Positions 32,445 to 40,728 of a DNA stretch of 64,000 bases are shown one piece after another. Made by a program: the position numbers and the translations under genes. The DNA comes from CAZZKF01 sp964654995 (lineage in GTDB: Bacteria > Pseudomonadota > Alphaproteobacteria > CAZZKF01), in the NCBI GenBank assembly GCA_964654995.1, contig CAZZKF010000003.1, positions 1 to 64,000 on the forward strand, given 5' to 3'. How positions within the stretch are numbered: the stretch's first letter is position 1; every line of letters starts with the position of its first letter. The notes below the pieces were generated by a model, which saw only the letters and a program-made list of their open reading frames with translations, had not been told where the DNA came from and did not search any database.

Positions 32445-33764
32445 TTACCCCAGTTCCGGGTACAGCGGGAAGCGCCGACACAGATCGGCAACCCGGTCCC
32501 GGACGCTGCGCTCGATATCCCCGACAGCCTGCGGATCCCGCTCCAGCCCTTCGAGTATTTCAACGATCAGCCGGCCGATCAATTCAAACTCGGGCACACG
32601 GAAGCCGCGGGTGGTGCCGGCCGGCGTTCCCAGCCGGATGCCCGAGGCCTCCGCCGGTTTGCGCGGATCGAACGGAATGGCGTTCTTGTTGCAGGTAATG
32701 TTGGCGCGTCCCAGGGCCTGCTCGGCGTCGCGCCCGGTGACCCCGTGGGCCTGCATATCGAGCAGCAGCAGATGGGTATCGGTCCCGCCCGAGACGATAT
32801 CGAAACCGGCGCGCTCCAGGGTTCGGCCCAGCGCCTGGGCGTTATCCAGAATGGCCTGCGCATAGGCCCGGAACGCCGGCGCCAGGGCCTCGCCGAAGGC
32901 CACCGCCTTGGCGGCGATCACATGCATCAAGGGCCCGCCCTGCAGACCAGGGAACACCGCCGAATTGATCTTCTTTCCGAGCGCCGGGTCGCGGGCAAGA
33001 ATGGCGCCGCCGCGCGGACCGCGCAACGTCTTGTGGGTGGTGGTGGTGACGATGTCGGCGATCGGCACCGGATTGTCGTGAACGCCGCCGGCCACCAGCC
33101 CGGCGAAATGGGCCATGTCGACCATCAGATAGGCGCCGACCGCATCGGCGATCTGGCGGAAGGCGGCGAAATCGATGGTGCGCGGGTAGGCCGAGCCGCC
33201 GGCGATGATCAGGCGCGGACGGTGCTTGCGGGCCAGGTCCTCGACCTCGTTCATGTCGATGCGCGCGTCCTCGCGCCGGACCCCGTACTGGACGGCATTG
33301 AACCATTTGCCGGACAGCGCCGGTGCCGCACCGTGGGTGAGATGGCCGCCGGCCGCCAGCGCCATGCCGAGGATGGTATCGCCCGGCTGACACAGGGCCA
33401 GCAACACGGCGCCATTGGCCTGGGCACCCGAATGCGGCTGGACATTGACGAATTCGCAAGCGAACAGCTTTTTCGCCCGCTCGATCGCCAGGGTCTCGGC
33501 GACGTCGACGTAGTCGCAGCCGGCGTAATAGCGCCGTCCGGGATAGCCTTCGGCGTATTTGTTGGTCAGCACCGAGCCCTGGGCCTCGAGCACCGCCAGG
33601 CTGACGAAGTTTTCCGACGCGATCAGCTCGATCTCGCGGCGCTGGCGCTCCAGCTCGCCGCGAATCGCCTGATACAGCTCAGGGTCGCTTTCGGCCAGCG
33701 GCGAAGCCTGAACAACAGCCGGATTTTCGGTCGTCTCACCGATTTCGGACACGGACATCTGCAT
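32445..33764 (-). CDS. glyA: Serine hydroxymethyltransferase
   Basis: 439 residues from the ATG at 33764, preceded by AAGGAAA. The PLP lysine is K245 in TTTTHKTLRGPRGG. Other family signatures are ELIASENFVSLAVLEAQGS, NKYAEGYPGRRYY and GGHLTHG. The enzyme interconverts serine and glycine and charges tetrahydrofolate with a one-carbon unit. It is 36 bp after rpiB and 50 bp before nrdR. I saw no glycine riboswitch upstream. Confidence 0.97.
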   Translation of the reverse strand: MQMSVSEIGETTENPAVVQASPLAESDPELYQAIRGELERQRREIELIASENFVSLAVLEAQGSVLTNKYAEGYPGRRYYAGCDYVDVAETLAIERAKKLFACEFVNVQPHSGAQANGAVLLALCQPGDTILGMALAAGGHLTHGAAPALSGKWFNAVQYGVRREDARIDMNEVEDLARKHRPRLIIAGGSAYPRTIDFAAFRQIADAVGAYLMVDMAHFAGLVAGGVHDNPVPIADIVTTTTHKTLRGPRGGAILARDPALGKKINSAVFPGLQGGPLMHVIAAKAVAFGEALAPAFRAYAQAILDNAQALGRTLERAGFDIVSGGTDTHLLLLDMQAHGVTGRDAEQALGRANITCNKNAIPFDPRKPAEASGIRLGTPAGTTRGFRVPEFELIGRLIVEILEGLERDPQAVGDIERSVRDRVADLCRRFPLYPELG

Positions 33765-33799
33765 GGACTTTCCTTGAACCCTCGACACTGACTAGACGC

Positions 33800-34249
33800 T
33801 CACTCCGTCGGCGAGACCGACAGCTTTTCAACCCGGCGGGCATGGCGCCCGCCCTCGAAATCGGTGGCCAGAAACTCCTGAAGACAGTCGCGGGCCACCT
33901 CGATGCCGATGATCCGGCTGCCCAGAGCCAGGACGTTGGCGTCATTGTGCTGGCGCGCAAGGCGCGCGGTCAAACCGTTGTGGCAGACGGCGGCGCGGAT
34001 CTGCGGAAAGCGGTTGGCGGCCATCGCAATGCCGATGCCAGTGCCGCAGACCACCACGCCGCGCTCCGCCCGGCCATCGATGATCGCCCGGGCGACCGCG
34101 GCGCCGAAATCGGGGTAGTCGACCGAAGCCGTATCATGGGTGCCGAGATCGAGCACCGCGCAGCCGGCGTCTTCGAGGTCCTGCTTGAGAATTTCCTTGA
34201 GGTCGAACCCCGCGTGATCGGCGGCGACAGCAACCGTGATGTCTGGCAT
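33800..34249 (-). CDS. rpiB: Ribose-5-phosphate isomerase B
   Basis: 149 residues from the ATG at 34249; an in-frame ATG at 34267 is possible but has a cramped ribosome-binding site. Family motifs are VAADHAGFDLKEIL, DLGTHDTASVDYPDF, and the phosphate-binding VVVCGTGIGIAMAANRFP. It interconverts ribose-5-phosphate and ribulose-5-phosphate, the two precursors that feed the downstream riboflavin and nucleotide pathways. It is the first gene of the long rpiB-glyA-nrdR-rib operon. Confidence 0.95.
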   Translation of the reverse strand: MPDITVAVAADHAGFDLKEILKQDLEDAGCAVLDLGTHDTASVDYPDFGAAVARAIIDGRAERGVVVCGTGIGIAMAANRFPQIRAAVCHNGLTARLARQHNDANVLALGSRIIGIEVARDCLQEFLATDFEGGRHARRVEKLSVSPTE

Positions 34250-34597
34250 CGGCCGGGCCCCCGGCATATCTCCCGCCGGCAGGAGCGCTGGCGGGAATCG
34301 AGAGCCCGTTTCTTACCATATGTTGGTTGACGGCGCCAATATCCCACAAGGTCTCGCTGCCGCGAATGGCCGCATTTTATCCGCCGCCGGCCGGACGCAG
34401 GGTTCGACGTGTCTGAAATAACGATTGCAGGGGAGCCATTCCGGTGGCCGCAGAACTTGTGATAGGATGGCAACTCGCGCCTGCAACATTCGGCGCAGCA
34501 AGCAAATGTTAATTAGTTGAGAGCTATCTTAACCATGGTGCCTTGTGCGGCGGCCCTGTCGGCCGCTCGCACGCAAGACAATAATGGAATGTCTCTC
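34250..34597. other. Divergent intergenic region between rpiB and mucR
   Basis: 348 bases with no convincing gene. It must hold the rpiB operon promoter on the minus strand and the mucR promoter on the plus strand. The part next to mucR (about 34500-34535) is AT-rich with several TA steps (TGTTAATTAG, ATCTTAACC), the kind of DNA that MucR/Ros proteins bind, so autoregulation is plausible. Confidence 0.55.
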
Positions 34598-35017
34598 ATG
34601 ACCGACCAGAAGCAGTCGCCCGTCCCCAGGGACGAACTCTTGCACATGGTCACCGATATTACGGCGGCCTATGTCGGCAACAACACGGTTGCAACCGACC
34701 AGGTGCCCGAGGTGATCACCGCCGTCTATCAGACTTTGGCGCATCTCGGCCAGGGCGATCAGGACCCGGCGACGCCACCGACACCGGCGGTGCCGATTCG
34801 CCGCTCCATCACTCCCGACTACATTGTTTGTCTGGAGGACGGCAAGAAGCTGAAGATGCTCAAGCGCTATCTGCGTTCGCGCTACGATCTGTCGCCCGAA
34901 GAGTATCGGCGCAAATGGGGCCTGCCGCCCGACTACCCGATGGTCGCCCCGAATTACGCCGCCCAGCGCTCGGCATTTGCCAAGAAGATCGGACTGGGAC
35001 GCAAGAAAAAGCGCTGA
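34598..35017 (+). CDS. MucR/Ros family transcriptional regulator with degenerate zinc ligands
   Basis: 139 residues from the ATG at 34598 (GGAA 8 bases upstream); an ATG at 34589 is an alternative. The family core is complete: VPIRRSITPDYIVCLEDGKK (66-84), EEYRRKWGLPPDYPMVAPNY (101-120) and a basic end. Typical MucR has C, D or C, H, H as zinc ligands; here C78 and D81 remain but the two His positions are Y91 and R95. Zinc binding is therefore doubtful, as in some Mesorhizobium Ml proteins. MucR proteins act as nucleoid-like silencers of AT-rich promoters, motility and exopolysaccharide genes. Confidence 0.9.
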   Translation: MTDQKQSPVPRDELLHMVTDITAAYVGNNTVATDQVPEVITAVYQTLAHLGQGDQDPATPPTPAVPIRRSITPDYIVCLEDGKKLKMLKRYLRSRYDLSPEEYRRKWGLPPDYPMVAPNYAAQRSAFAKKIGLGRKKKR

Positions 35018-35038
35018 CCGGCCACGCCGCAACCGGGT

Positions 35039-35239
35039 TCAACCGGACCGGCGGGCGAGCACGTATTCCAGCTTGTTGATCGCGTTGCGCGACAGCTCGG
35101 CCTTGCCGGCCGAGGCCGGTCCGATGATCGAAACTTCGATACCGGTGGCGGGATCGACGGCCGACACTTTCACCGATTCACCAATGCGGCGAAATTCGAT
35201 CAGATAGCCGTCGTCTCGGGGGGCGGTGGGTTCGGCCAT
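35039..35239 (-). CDS. Small conserved alphaproteobacterial protein (DUF6898-like)
   Basis: 66 residues from the ATG at 35239. The body YLIEFRRIGESVKVSAVDPATGIEVSIIGP (about residues 12-41) plus AINKLEYVLARR is a pattern I associate with a short uncharacterised alphaproteobacterial family found beside hemA. An ATG at 35284 immediately after the hemA stop (TGAATG) would give 81 residues and direct translational coupling. No function is known. The gene is convergent with mucR, 21 bp apart. Confidence 0.7.
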   Translation of the reverse strand: MAEPTAPRDDGYLIEFRRIGESVKVSAVDPATGIEVSIIGPASAGKAELSRNAINKLEYVLARRSG

Positions 35240-35284
35240 GTCGCGGCAGCTTTCGGCGCCGGTCAGCGCACCGGGTGCCGGCAT

Positions 35285-36511
35285 TCAGGCGGCGCAACGG
35301 ATGTCGCGCGCGATGCCGTGGCGTTTCCACAGGGTGTCGAGCGCAACCACCAGCTCGTCCATCAGCTCATCGGTATGCAGCGGCCCCGGGGTGAAGCGCA
35401 GGCGCTCGGTGCCGCGCGGCACGGTCGGATAATTGATCGGCTGCACGTAAATGCCGAATTCATCGAGGAGATCGTCGGAGACGCGCTTGCACAGAACCGG
35501 ATCGCCGACCCACAGCGGCACGATATGGCTTTGTGACGGCATCACCGGCAGGCCGGCCGCCGCGAACTTGGCCTTCAATGTGGCGGCCCGTTCCTGATGG
35601 GACTCGCGCTCGGCATTGCTTTCCTTCAGGTGGCGGATGCTGGCCAGCGCCCCGGCCGCCAGGACCGGCGACAGAGAGGTCGTGAAGATGAAGCCCGGTG
35701 CATAGCTGCGGACCACGTCGATGACATTGGCGGCACCGGTGATGTAGCCGCCCATGACGCCGAACGCCTTGCCCAGCGTGCCTTCGATGATGGTCAGGCG
35801 GTGGGCGACCCCGTCACGTTCCGATATGCCGCCGCCGCGCGCGCCATAGAGGCCAACGGCGTGGACTTCATCGAGATAGGTAAGTGCATTGTACTTGTCG
35901 GCGAGATCGCAGATCTCGGCCAGCGGCGCGATATCGCCGTCCATCGAATAGACGGACTCGAAGGCAATCAGCTTCGGCGCCTCGGGATCGGCCTGCGCCA
36001 GCAGTGCCTCCAGATGGTCGAGATCGTTGTGCCGGAAGATGCGTTTTTCGGCGCCTGAATGGCGGATCCCCTCGATCATCGAGGCGTGATTCTTTTCATC
36101 CGAGAAGATGATGCAGCCGGGCAGCTTGCCGGCCAGCGTGCTCAGCGTCGCGGCATTCGAGTTGTAGCCCGAGCTGAACAGCAACGCCGCCTCCTTGCCG
36201 TGCAGGTCGGCAAGCTCGCGCTCGAGAAGCACATGGTAATGGTTGGTGCCGCTGATGTTGCGGGTGCCACCTGCCCCGGCGCCGACCTCGTGCAGCGCCT
36301 GCTCCATGGCGGCAATCACCTTGGGGTGCTGGCCCATCGCCAGATAGTCGTTGGAACACCAGACGACAATGTCCTGAACGTCATCATCGCCGTTGTAGCG
36401 GATGGCACGAGGAAATTCGCCGCGACGCCGCGCGACATCCATGAAAACGCGATAACGTCCCTCCGCCTTCAAGGCATCGAGCGCGTCATCGAAAATCCGG
36501 TCGTAATCCAT
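35285..36511 (-). CDS. hemA: 5-aminolevulinate synthase (C4 pathway)
   Basis: 408 residues from the ATG at 36511 (MDYDRIFDDALDAL). The PLP lysine is K248 (EGTLGKAFGVMGGY), the same position as in the characterised Rhodobacter enzyme; GAGAGGTRNISGTNHYH and FSSGYNSNAATL are also diagnostic. It condenses succinyl-CoA and glycine to aminolevulinate, the first heme step in alphaproteobacteria and mitochondria. A -10-like TATACT and an FNR-like palindrome lie just upstream, suggesting oxygen control. Followed by a small coupled ORF. Confidence 0.97.
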   Translation of the reverse strand: MDYDRIFDDALDALKAEGRYRVFMDVARRRGEFPRAIRYNGDDDVQDIVVWCSNDYLAMGQHPKVIAAMEQALHEVGAGAGGTRNISGTNHYHVLLERELADLHGKEAALLFSSGYNSNAATLSTLAGKLPGCIIFSDEKNHASMIEGIRHSGAEKRIFRHNDLDHLEALLAQADPEAPKLIAFESVYSMDGDIAPLAEICDLADKYNALTYLDEVHAVGLYGARGGGISERDGVAHRLTIIEGTLGKAFGVMGGYITGAANVIDVVRSYAPGFIFTTSLSPVLAAGALASIRHLKESNAERESHQERAATLKAKFAAAGLPVMPSQSHIVPLWVGDPVLCKRVSDDLLDEFGIYVQPINYPTVPRGTERLRFTPGPLHTDELMDELVVALDTLWKRHGIARDIRCAA

Positions 36512-36534
36512 GGGCAGGTCCCAAATCAAAAGTC

Positions 36535-36540
36535 AGTATA
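36535..36540 (-). promoter_or_regulatory. Candidate hemA -10 element TATACT
   Basis: TATACT on the minus strand, 24 bases before the hemA ATG. No good -35 hexamer lies 16-18 bases upstream (ATATAA), as expected of an activator-dependent promoter. Confidence 0.45.
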
Positions 36541-36566
36541 CCATACCGCCGTTTGAGTTATATGGA

Positions 36567-36582
36567 CATGATCTAGATCATG
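36567..36582. promoter_or_regulatory. FNR/FixK-like palindrome upstream of hemA
   Basis: CATGATCTAGATCATG is a perfect 16-bp palindrome. Its core ATGAT-CTAG-ATCAT differs from the FNR/FixK consensus TTGAT-N4-ATCAA only at the outermost base of each arm. It is centred about 46 bp before the start point predicted from the TATACT element, close to the position used for activation. Confidence 0.55.
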
Positions 36583-36622
36583 CAACGGCGACAAACCGCC
36601 GAACCGCCCGGCTCAATCCGGC

Positions 36623-37153
36623 TTAGAATGGGAACCGCAGAGCCTCGCTCCAGAACCGCTCGAGCTCGCGCAAGCCGGCGTTCAGCCCGTCAAGACCGTC
36701 GCGATCCAATGGACCCGCCTTGATCAACTGCTCGACCTGCCGGTTATACAGCGTCCCCAGCAGGTGGCAAATCTCGGCCCCCTTCTGGCTGACCCGGATA
36801 CGCACGGCACGGCGATCGTGGGTTGCACGCTGATGTTCGAGATAGCCGTTTTCGACCAGTTTCTTCAGATTGTAGGAAACGTTGGAGCCGAGGTAATAGC
36901 CCCGGGTCCGGAGCTCGCCGGCGGTCAGTTCATGATCGCCGATGTTGAACAGCAGGAGCGCCTGAACGCTGTTGATCTCGGTGATCGCGTTGGCATCGAG
37001 CTCCATCTTGATAACGTCGAGCATGCGCCGGTGCAGCCGCTCGATCAGCCGCATGGATTCAAGATACAGCGTGCGTGCCTGGCCCAGCGGCGATTCATCG
37101 CCGGCCAGCATCACGCTTTTCGATACCGGTCGCACCCTATCGCTCACAGTCAA
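36623..37153 (-). CDS. MarR family winged-helix regulator, LdtR-like
   Basis: 176 residues from a TTG at 37153; an ATG at 37111 would give 162. The winged helix is at about 60-125: TEINSVQALLLFNIGDHELTAGELRTRGYYLGSNVSYNLKKLVENGYL with the wing HQRATHDRRAVRIRVS. The GYYLGSNVSYNLKKLV recognition helix resembles the LdtR subgroup of alphaproteobacteria, linked to cell-wall and stress genes; that link is from memory of the family. A 19-bp inverted repeat upstream suggests autoregulation. The gene precedes hemA by 111 bp. Confidence 0.85.
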   Translation of the reverse strand: MTVSDRVRPVSKSVMLAGDESPLGQARTLYLESMRLIERLHRRMLDVIKMELDANAITEINSVQALLLFNIGDHELTAGELRTRGYYLGSNVSYNLKKLVENGYLEHQRATHDRRAVRIRVSQKGAEICHLLGTLYNRQVEQLIKAGPLDRDGLDGLNAGLRELERFWSEALRFPF

Positions 37154-37170
37154 TACCCGTTTCTACCACC

Positions 37171-37189
37171 CGGACTTATGCGAAGTCCG
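37171..37189. promoter_or_regulatory. 19-bp inverted repeat upstream of the MarR-family gene, putative operator
   Basis: CGGACTT-ATGCG-AAGTCCG, perfect 7-bp arms with a 5-bp spacer, 17 bp before the TTG start. On the minus strand it directly follows GATACACT, a possible -10, so a bound regulator would block transcription, as MarR proteins commonly do at their own promoters. Confidence 0.55.
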
Positions 37190-37265
37190 AGTGTATCGGC
37201 GGAACCCCTAACAATCCCTTAAACGTGAGGCGTTGCCGCCGAAAACCGGGGCCCGGGCTATCAGG

Positions 37266-40200
37266 CTACATGTTGCGCCGGTAACGTCCGCCGACCTCGA
37301 ACAGCGCCTGGGTGATCTGGCCGAGCGAGCAGTGCTGGACCGCGTCCATCAGCACCTCGAAGATGTTTTCGCCGCGGGCCGCCGCCTGCTTGAGACGCTC
37401 GAGATGATGCGGCGCCTCAGCCGCATGGCGTTTCTGAAAGGCGCGCAGACGGGCAAGCTGGCTGTTTTTCACCTCGTCCGTGGAGCGCGCCAGCTCGATC
37501 ACCTGTGGCTCGTCCGACGGCTCGTCGTCAAGGAAGGTGTTGACACCGATGATCGGCAGTGAGCCATCGTGCTTGCGGGTCTCATAAAGGATCGATTCCT
37601 CCTGGATGCGGCTGCGCTGATAGCCGGTTTCCATGGCCCCGAGGACGCCGCCGCGCTCTGCGATGCGCTCGAACTCGGCCAGCACCGCTTCTTCCACCAG
37701 GTCGGTGAGTTCCTCGATGATGAACGAGCCCTGGTTGGGATTCTCGTTCCTGGCCAGCCCCCATTCGTTGTTGATGATCAACTGGATGGCCAGTGCCCGG
37801 CGCACGGACTCATGGGTCGGCGTGGTGATCGCCTCGTCATAGGCGTTGGTGTGCAGGCTGTTGCAATTGTCATAGGTGGCGATCAGCGCCTGCAGCGTCG
37901 TGCGGATGTCGTTGAATTCCATTTCCTGGGCGTGCAGCGAGCGGCCCGAGGTCTGGATGTGGTACTTGAGCTTCTGGGCGCGCTCGCGGGCGCCGTAGCG
38001 GAAACGCATGGCGGTGGCCCAGATGCGCCGCGCCACGCGCCCCAGCACGGCGAATTCGGGATCCATGCCGTTGGAGAAGAAGAACGACAGATTGGGCGCG
38101 AAATCGTCGATATGCAGGCCGCGCGCCAGATAGCTCTCGACATAGGTAAAGCCGTTGGCGAGCGTAAATGCGAGCTGGGTGATCGGGTTGGCACCGGCTT
38201 CCGCAATGTGATAGCCGGAAATCGACACCGAATAGAAATTGCGCACCTTGTTCTGGACGAAATATTCGGCAATGTCGCCCATCATGCGCAGCGCGAATTC
38301 GGTCGAAAAGATGCAGGTGTTCTGTCCCTGATCCTCTTTCAGGATGTCGGCCTGCACCGTGCCGCGGACGTTCTCCAGAACCCAGGCGCGGATCTTGTCG
38401 GCCTCGCCCTCGGTCGGGCTGCGGCCGTTGTCGCGCTCGAACTTCTCCAGCTGCTGGGCGATGGCGGTGTTGAGGAACATCGCCAGAATCGTCGGCGCCG
38501 GGCCGTTGATCGTCATCGACACCGAGGTCGAAGGATCGCACAGATCGAAGCCGTCGTAGAGCGCCTTCATGTCGTCAAGGGTGGCGATCGAGACCCCGGA
38601 ATTGCCGATCTTGCCATAGATGTCGGGGCGCTCATCCGGATCGAAGCCGTAAAGGGTGACCGAATCAAACGCCGTGGACAGGCGCTTGGCCTTGGCGTGG
38701 CGTGAGAGATATTTGAACCGGCGGTTGGTCTGGAAGGCATCGCCCTCGCCGGCGAACATGCGGGCCGGCTCTTCCTCCTCGCGCTTGAAGGCGAAGACGC
38801 CCGCCGTATAGGGGAAGGAGCCCGGCAGATTTTCCTTCAAGAGCCATTTCAGAAGCTCGCCGTCGTCCTCGAACTTGGGGAGCGCCACCTTGGGGATCGA
38901 GCTTCCCGACAGCGTCGTGTGGCGGATCTGGGTGCGGATCTCGCGATTGCGGATGCGAACCACATATTCCTCGCCTGAATAGCTCTCGCGGACCTTGGGC
39001 CAGATATCGAGGAGCTTTTTCGCCCGCGGGTCCATGGCCTGCTCGCGGGTGTCCGCCAACGCATCGACATCACCATGCGGCTTGCCCGCGTCGGCCAGCA
39101 TGCGCGCGGTTTCGCGCAGGCTCTGGCGCTCGCGCGCCAGCCGCACCTGTTCGGCCACCGTCTTGTGATAGTCGCGCACGGTCTCGGCGATCTCGGCGAG
39201 GTAGCGCTGGCGCTTGGGCGGCAGGATCACGAAGGTGCCGGTCGAATGCCGGGTTTCGACCGGCTCCAGCCGCCCGCCTTCCCACTCGGCGAGGCCGCGC
39301 TTGCGGATCACGTCGATGAGGCCGTGATACAGCGCGGTGACCCCGTCGTCATTGAAGCGGGCGGCGATGGTGCCATAGACCGGCATTTCCTCAAGCGGCG
39401 TCGAGAACAGCTCGTGATTGCGCTGAACCTGCTTGGCGACATCGCGCAGGGCATCCTCGGCGCCGCGGCGGTCGAACTTGTTGATCGCCACCAGGTCGGC
39501 AAAGTCGAGCATGTCGATTTTCTCGAGCTGGCTCGGGGCGCCGTATTCCGGCGTCATGACGTAGAGCGACACATCGACCAGCGGCAGAATGCCGGCGTCG
39601 CCCTGGCCAATCCCCGGGGTCTCGACGACGATGACGTCGAAACCGGCGATGCGCACCGCATCGATGATGTCGGGCAGCGGCTTGGGAATCTCGCTGATCG
39701 ATTCGCGGGTCGCCAGCGAGCGCATGAAAATGCCCGGATGATCGATGGCGTTCATGCGGATGCGGTCGCCCAGGAGCGCCCCGCCGGTGCGCCGGCGCGA
39801 CGGATCGACGGCGACGATGGCGATCTTGAGGCGATCGGCAAAATCGAGCCGGAAGCGGCGGATCAGCTCGTCGGTGAGCGAGGACTTGCCGGCGCCGCCG
39901 GTGCCCGTAATGCCGATCACCGGCACGCTAGCGGCCGCCTCGGCGAGGTTGTGCAGGGCGCGGCGCATCTTGGCGTTCAGGGTGCCGGCCTCGAGCGCCG
40001 TAATAATGCGGGCAAGATCGCGCCAGTCGCCCGATTGCAAGCCTTCGAAATCGCCCGGCAGTTCGTGGGCGAGGTCATGATCGGCCAATCGGCGCATGTC
40101 GTCGATCATGCCCTTGAGACCCAAACGCTGGCCGTCGTAGGGCGAATAGATGCGGGTTACGCCATAGGCCTGCAGGGCCTCGATCTCATCCGGCACAATG

Positions 40201-40535
40201 ACGCCGCCGCCGCCGCCGAACACCTTGATGTGCTCGCCGCCGCGCTCGCGCAGCATGTCGATCATGTAGCGGAAATATTCCATGTGCCCGCCCTGGTACG
40301 AGCTGACGGCAATGGCATGCACGTCTTCCTGCAGGGCGGCGGTGACGATTTCCTCGACCGAGCGGTTGTGGCCCAGATGAATGACCTCGGCGCCAGCGGC
40401 CTGAAGAATGCGCCGCATGACGTTGATCGCCGCATCGTGGCCGTCGAACAGCGAGGTCGCGGTGACCACCCGGATGCGGTTGCGCGCCTTGTAGAAAAAC
40501 CGGTCCTGAACCACCTTTGCGGCCGGTTGCGCCAT
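37266..40535 (-). CDS. icmF: Fused isobutyryl-CoA mutase/G-protein chaperone
   Basis: 1089 residues in three parts. B12-binding domain about 15-145 with the DGHDAA motif (31-36; His ligand H33). MeaB-like GTPase about 205-420 with P-loop GTGGAGKSS (211-219), ETPGIGQ and NKFD (352-355). Mutase barrel about 540-1089 with GSFPYTAGVFAFK and GYHIAEAGANPITQLAF, whose Phe and Gln fit an isobutyryl rather than methylmalonyl site. IcmF interconverts isobutyryl-CoA and butyryl-CoA with adenosylcobalamin, and some also act on isovaleryl-CoA. The built-in G domain gates cofactor loading. It is a single-gene unit between marR and hemB; no cobalamin riboswitch seen. Confidence 0.93.
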   Translation of the reverse strand: MAQPAAKVVQDRFFYKARNRIRVVTATSLFDGHDAAINVMRRILQAAGAEVIHLGHNRSVEEIVTAALQEDVHAIAVSSYQGGHMEYFRYMIDMLRERGGEHIKVFGGGGGVIVPDEIEALQAYGVTRIYSPYDGQRLGLKGMIDDMRRLADHDLAHELPGDFEGLQSGDWRDLARIITALEAGTLNAKMRRALHNLAEAAASVPVIGITGTGGAGKSSLTDELIRRFRLDFADRLKIAIVAVDPSRRRTGGALLGDRIRMNAIDHPGIFMRSLATRESISEIPKPLPDIIDAVRIAGFDVIVVETPGIGQGDAGILPLVDVSLYVMTPEYGAPSQLEKIDMLDFADLVAINKFDRRGAEDALRDVAKQVQRNHELFSTPLEEMPVYGTIAARFNDDGVTALYHGLIDVIRKRGLAEWEGGRLEPVETRHSTGTFVILPPKRQRYLAEIAETVRDYHKTVAEQVRLARERQSLRETARMLADAGKPHGDVDALADTREQAMDPRAKKLLDIWPKVRESYSGEEYVVRIRNREIRTQIRHTTLSGSSIPKVALPKFEDDGELLKWLLKENLPGSFPYTAGVFAFKREEEEPARMFAGEGDAFQTNRRFKYLSRHAKAKRLSTAFDSVTLYGFDPDERPDIYGKIGNSGVSIATLDDMKALYDGFDLCDPSTSVSMTINGPAPTILAMFLNTAIAQQLEKFERDNGRSPTEGEADKIRAWVLENVRGTVQADILKEDQGQNTCIFSTEFALRMMGDIAEYFVQNKVRNFYSVSISGYHIAEAGANPITQLAFTLANGFTYVESYLARGLHIDDFAPNLSFFFSNGMDPEFAVLGRVARRIWATAMRFRYGARERAQKLKYHIQTSGRSLHAQEMEFNDIRTTLQALIATYDNCNSLHTNAYDEAITTPTHESVRRALAIQLIINNEWGLARNENPNQGSFIIEELTDLVEEAVLAEFERIAERGGVLGAMETGYQRSRIQEESILYETRKHDGSLPIIGVNTFLDDEPSDEPQVIELARSTDEVKNSQLARLRAFQKRHAAEAPHHLERLKQAAARGENIFEVLMDAVQHCSLGQITQALFEVGGRYRRNM

Positions 40536-40728
40536 GTCGGTCTCCAGTCCTCAACCCCTGTGAATTGCGGGCTCCGATAATCCTATCGCCAATTCGGCGG
40601 GAAAGTCTTAACATTTTCGCAAAAATGGGGCCACTATTCTGGCCCCCGGTGCGCCGGCCGGCACCGGCATGACCGCCCGCCGTCATGTCCCCCGTGCGAA
40701 CGCCGGCGATTTCAGGATTTCGAGCACA

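Noticed and set aside
34501..34534. TTAA and TTAACC pair before mucR as a CtrA box
   Set aside because: The half-sites are 16 bp apart instead of 7.
34250..34597. Possible FMN or glycine riboswitch before the rpiB-glyA-rib operon
   Set aside because: I found no conserved RFN or tandem glycine aptamer pattern by eye; a covariance search would be needed to exclude it.
40536..40728. Cobalamin riboswitch upstream of icmF (and of the radical SAM gene)
   Set aside because: No B12-box-like sequence visible on either strand.
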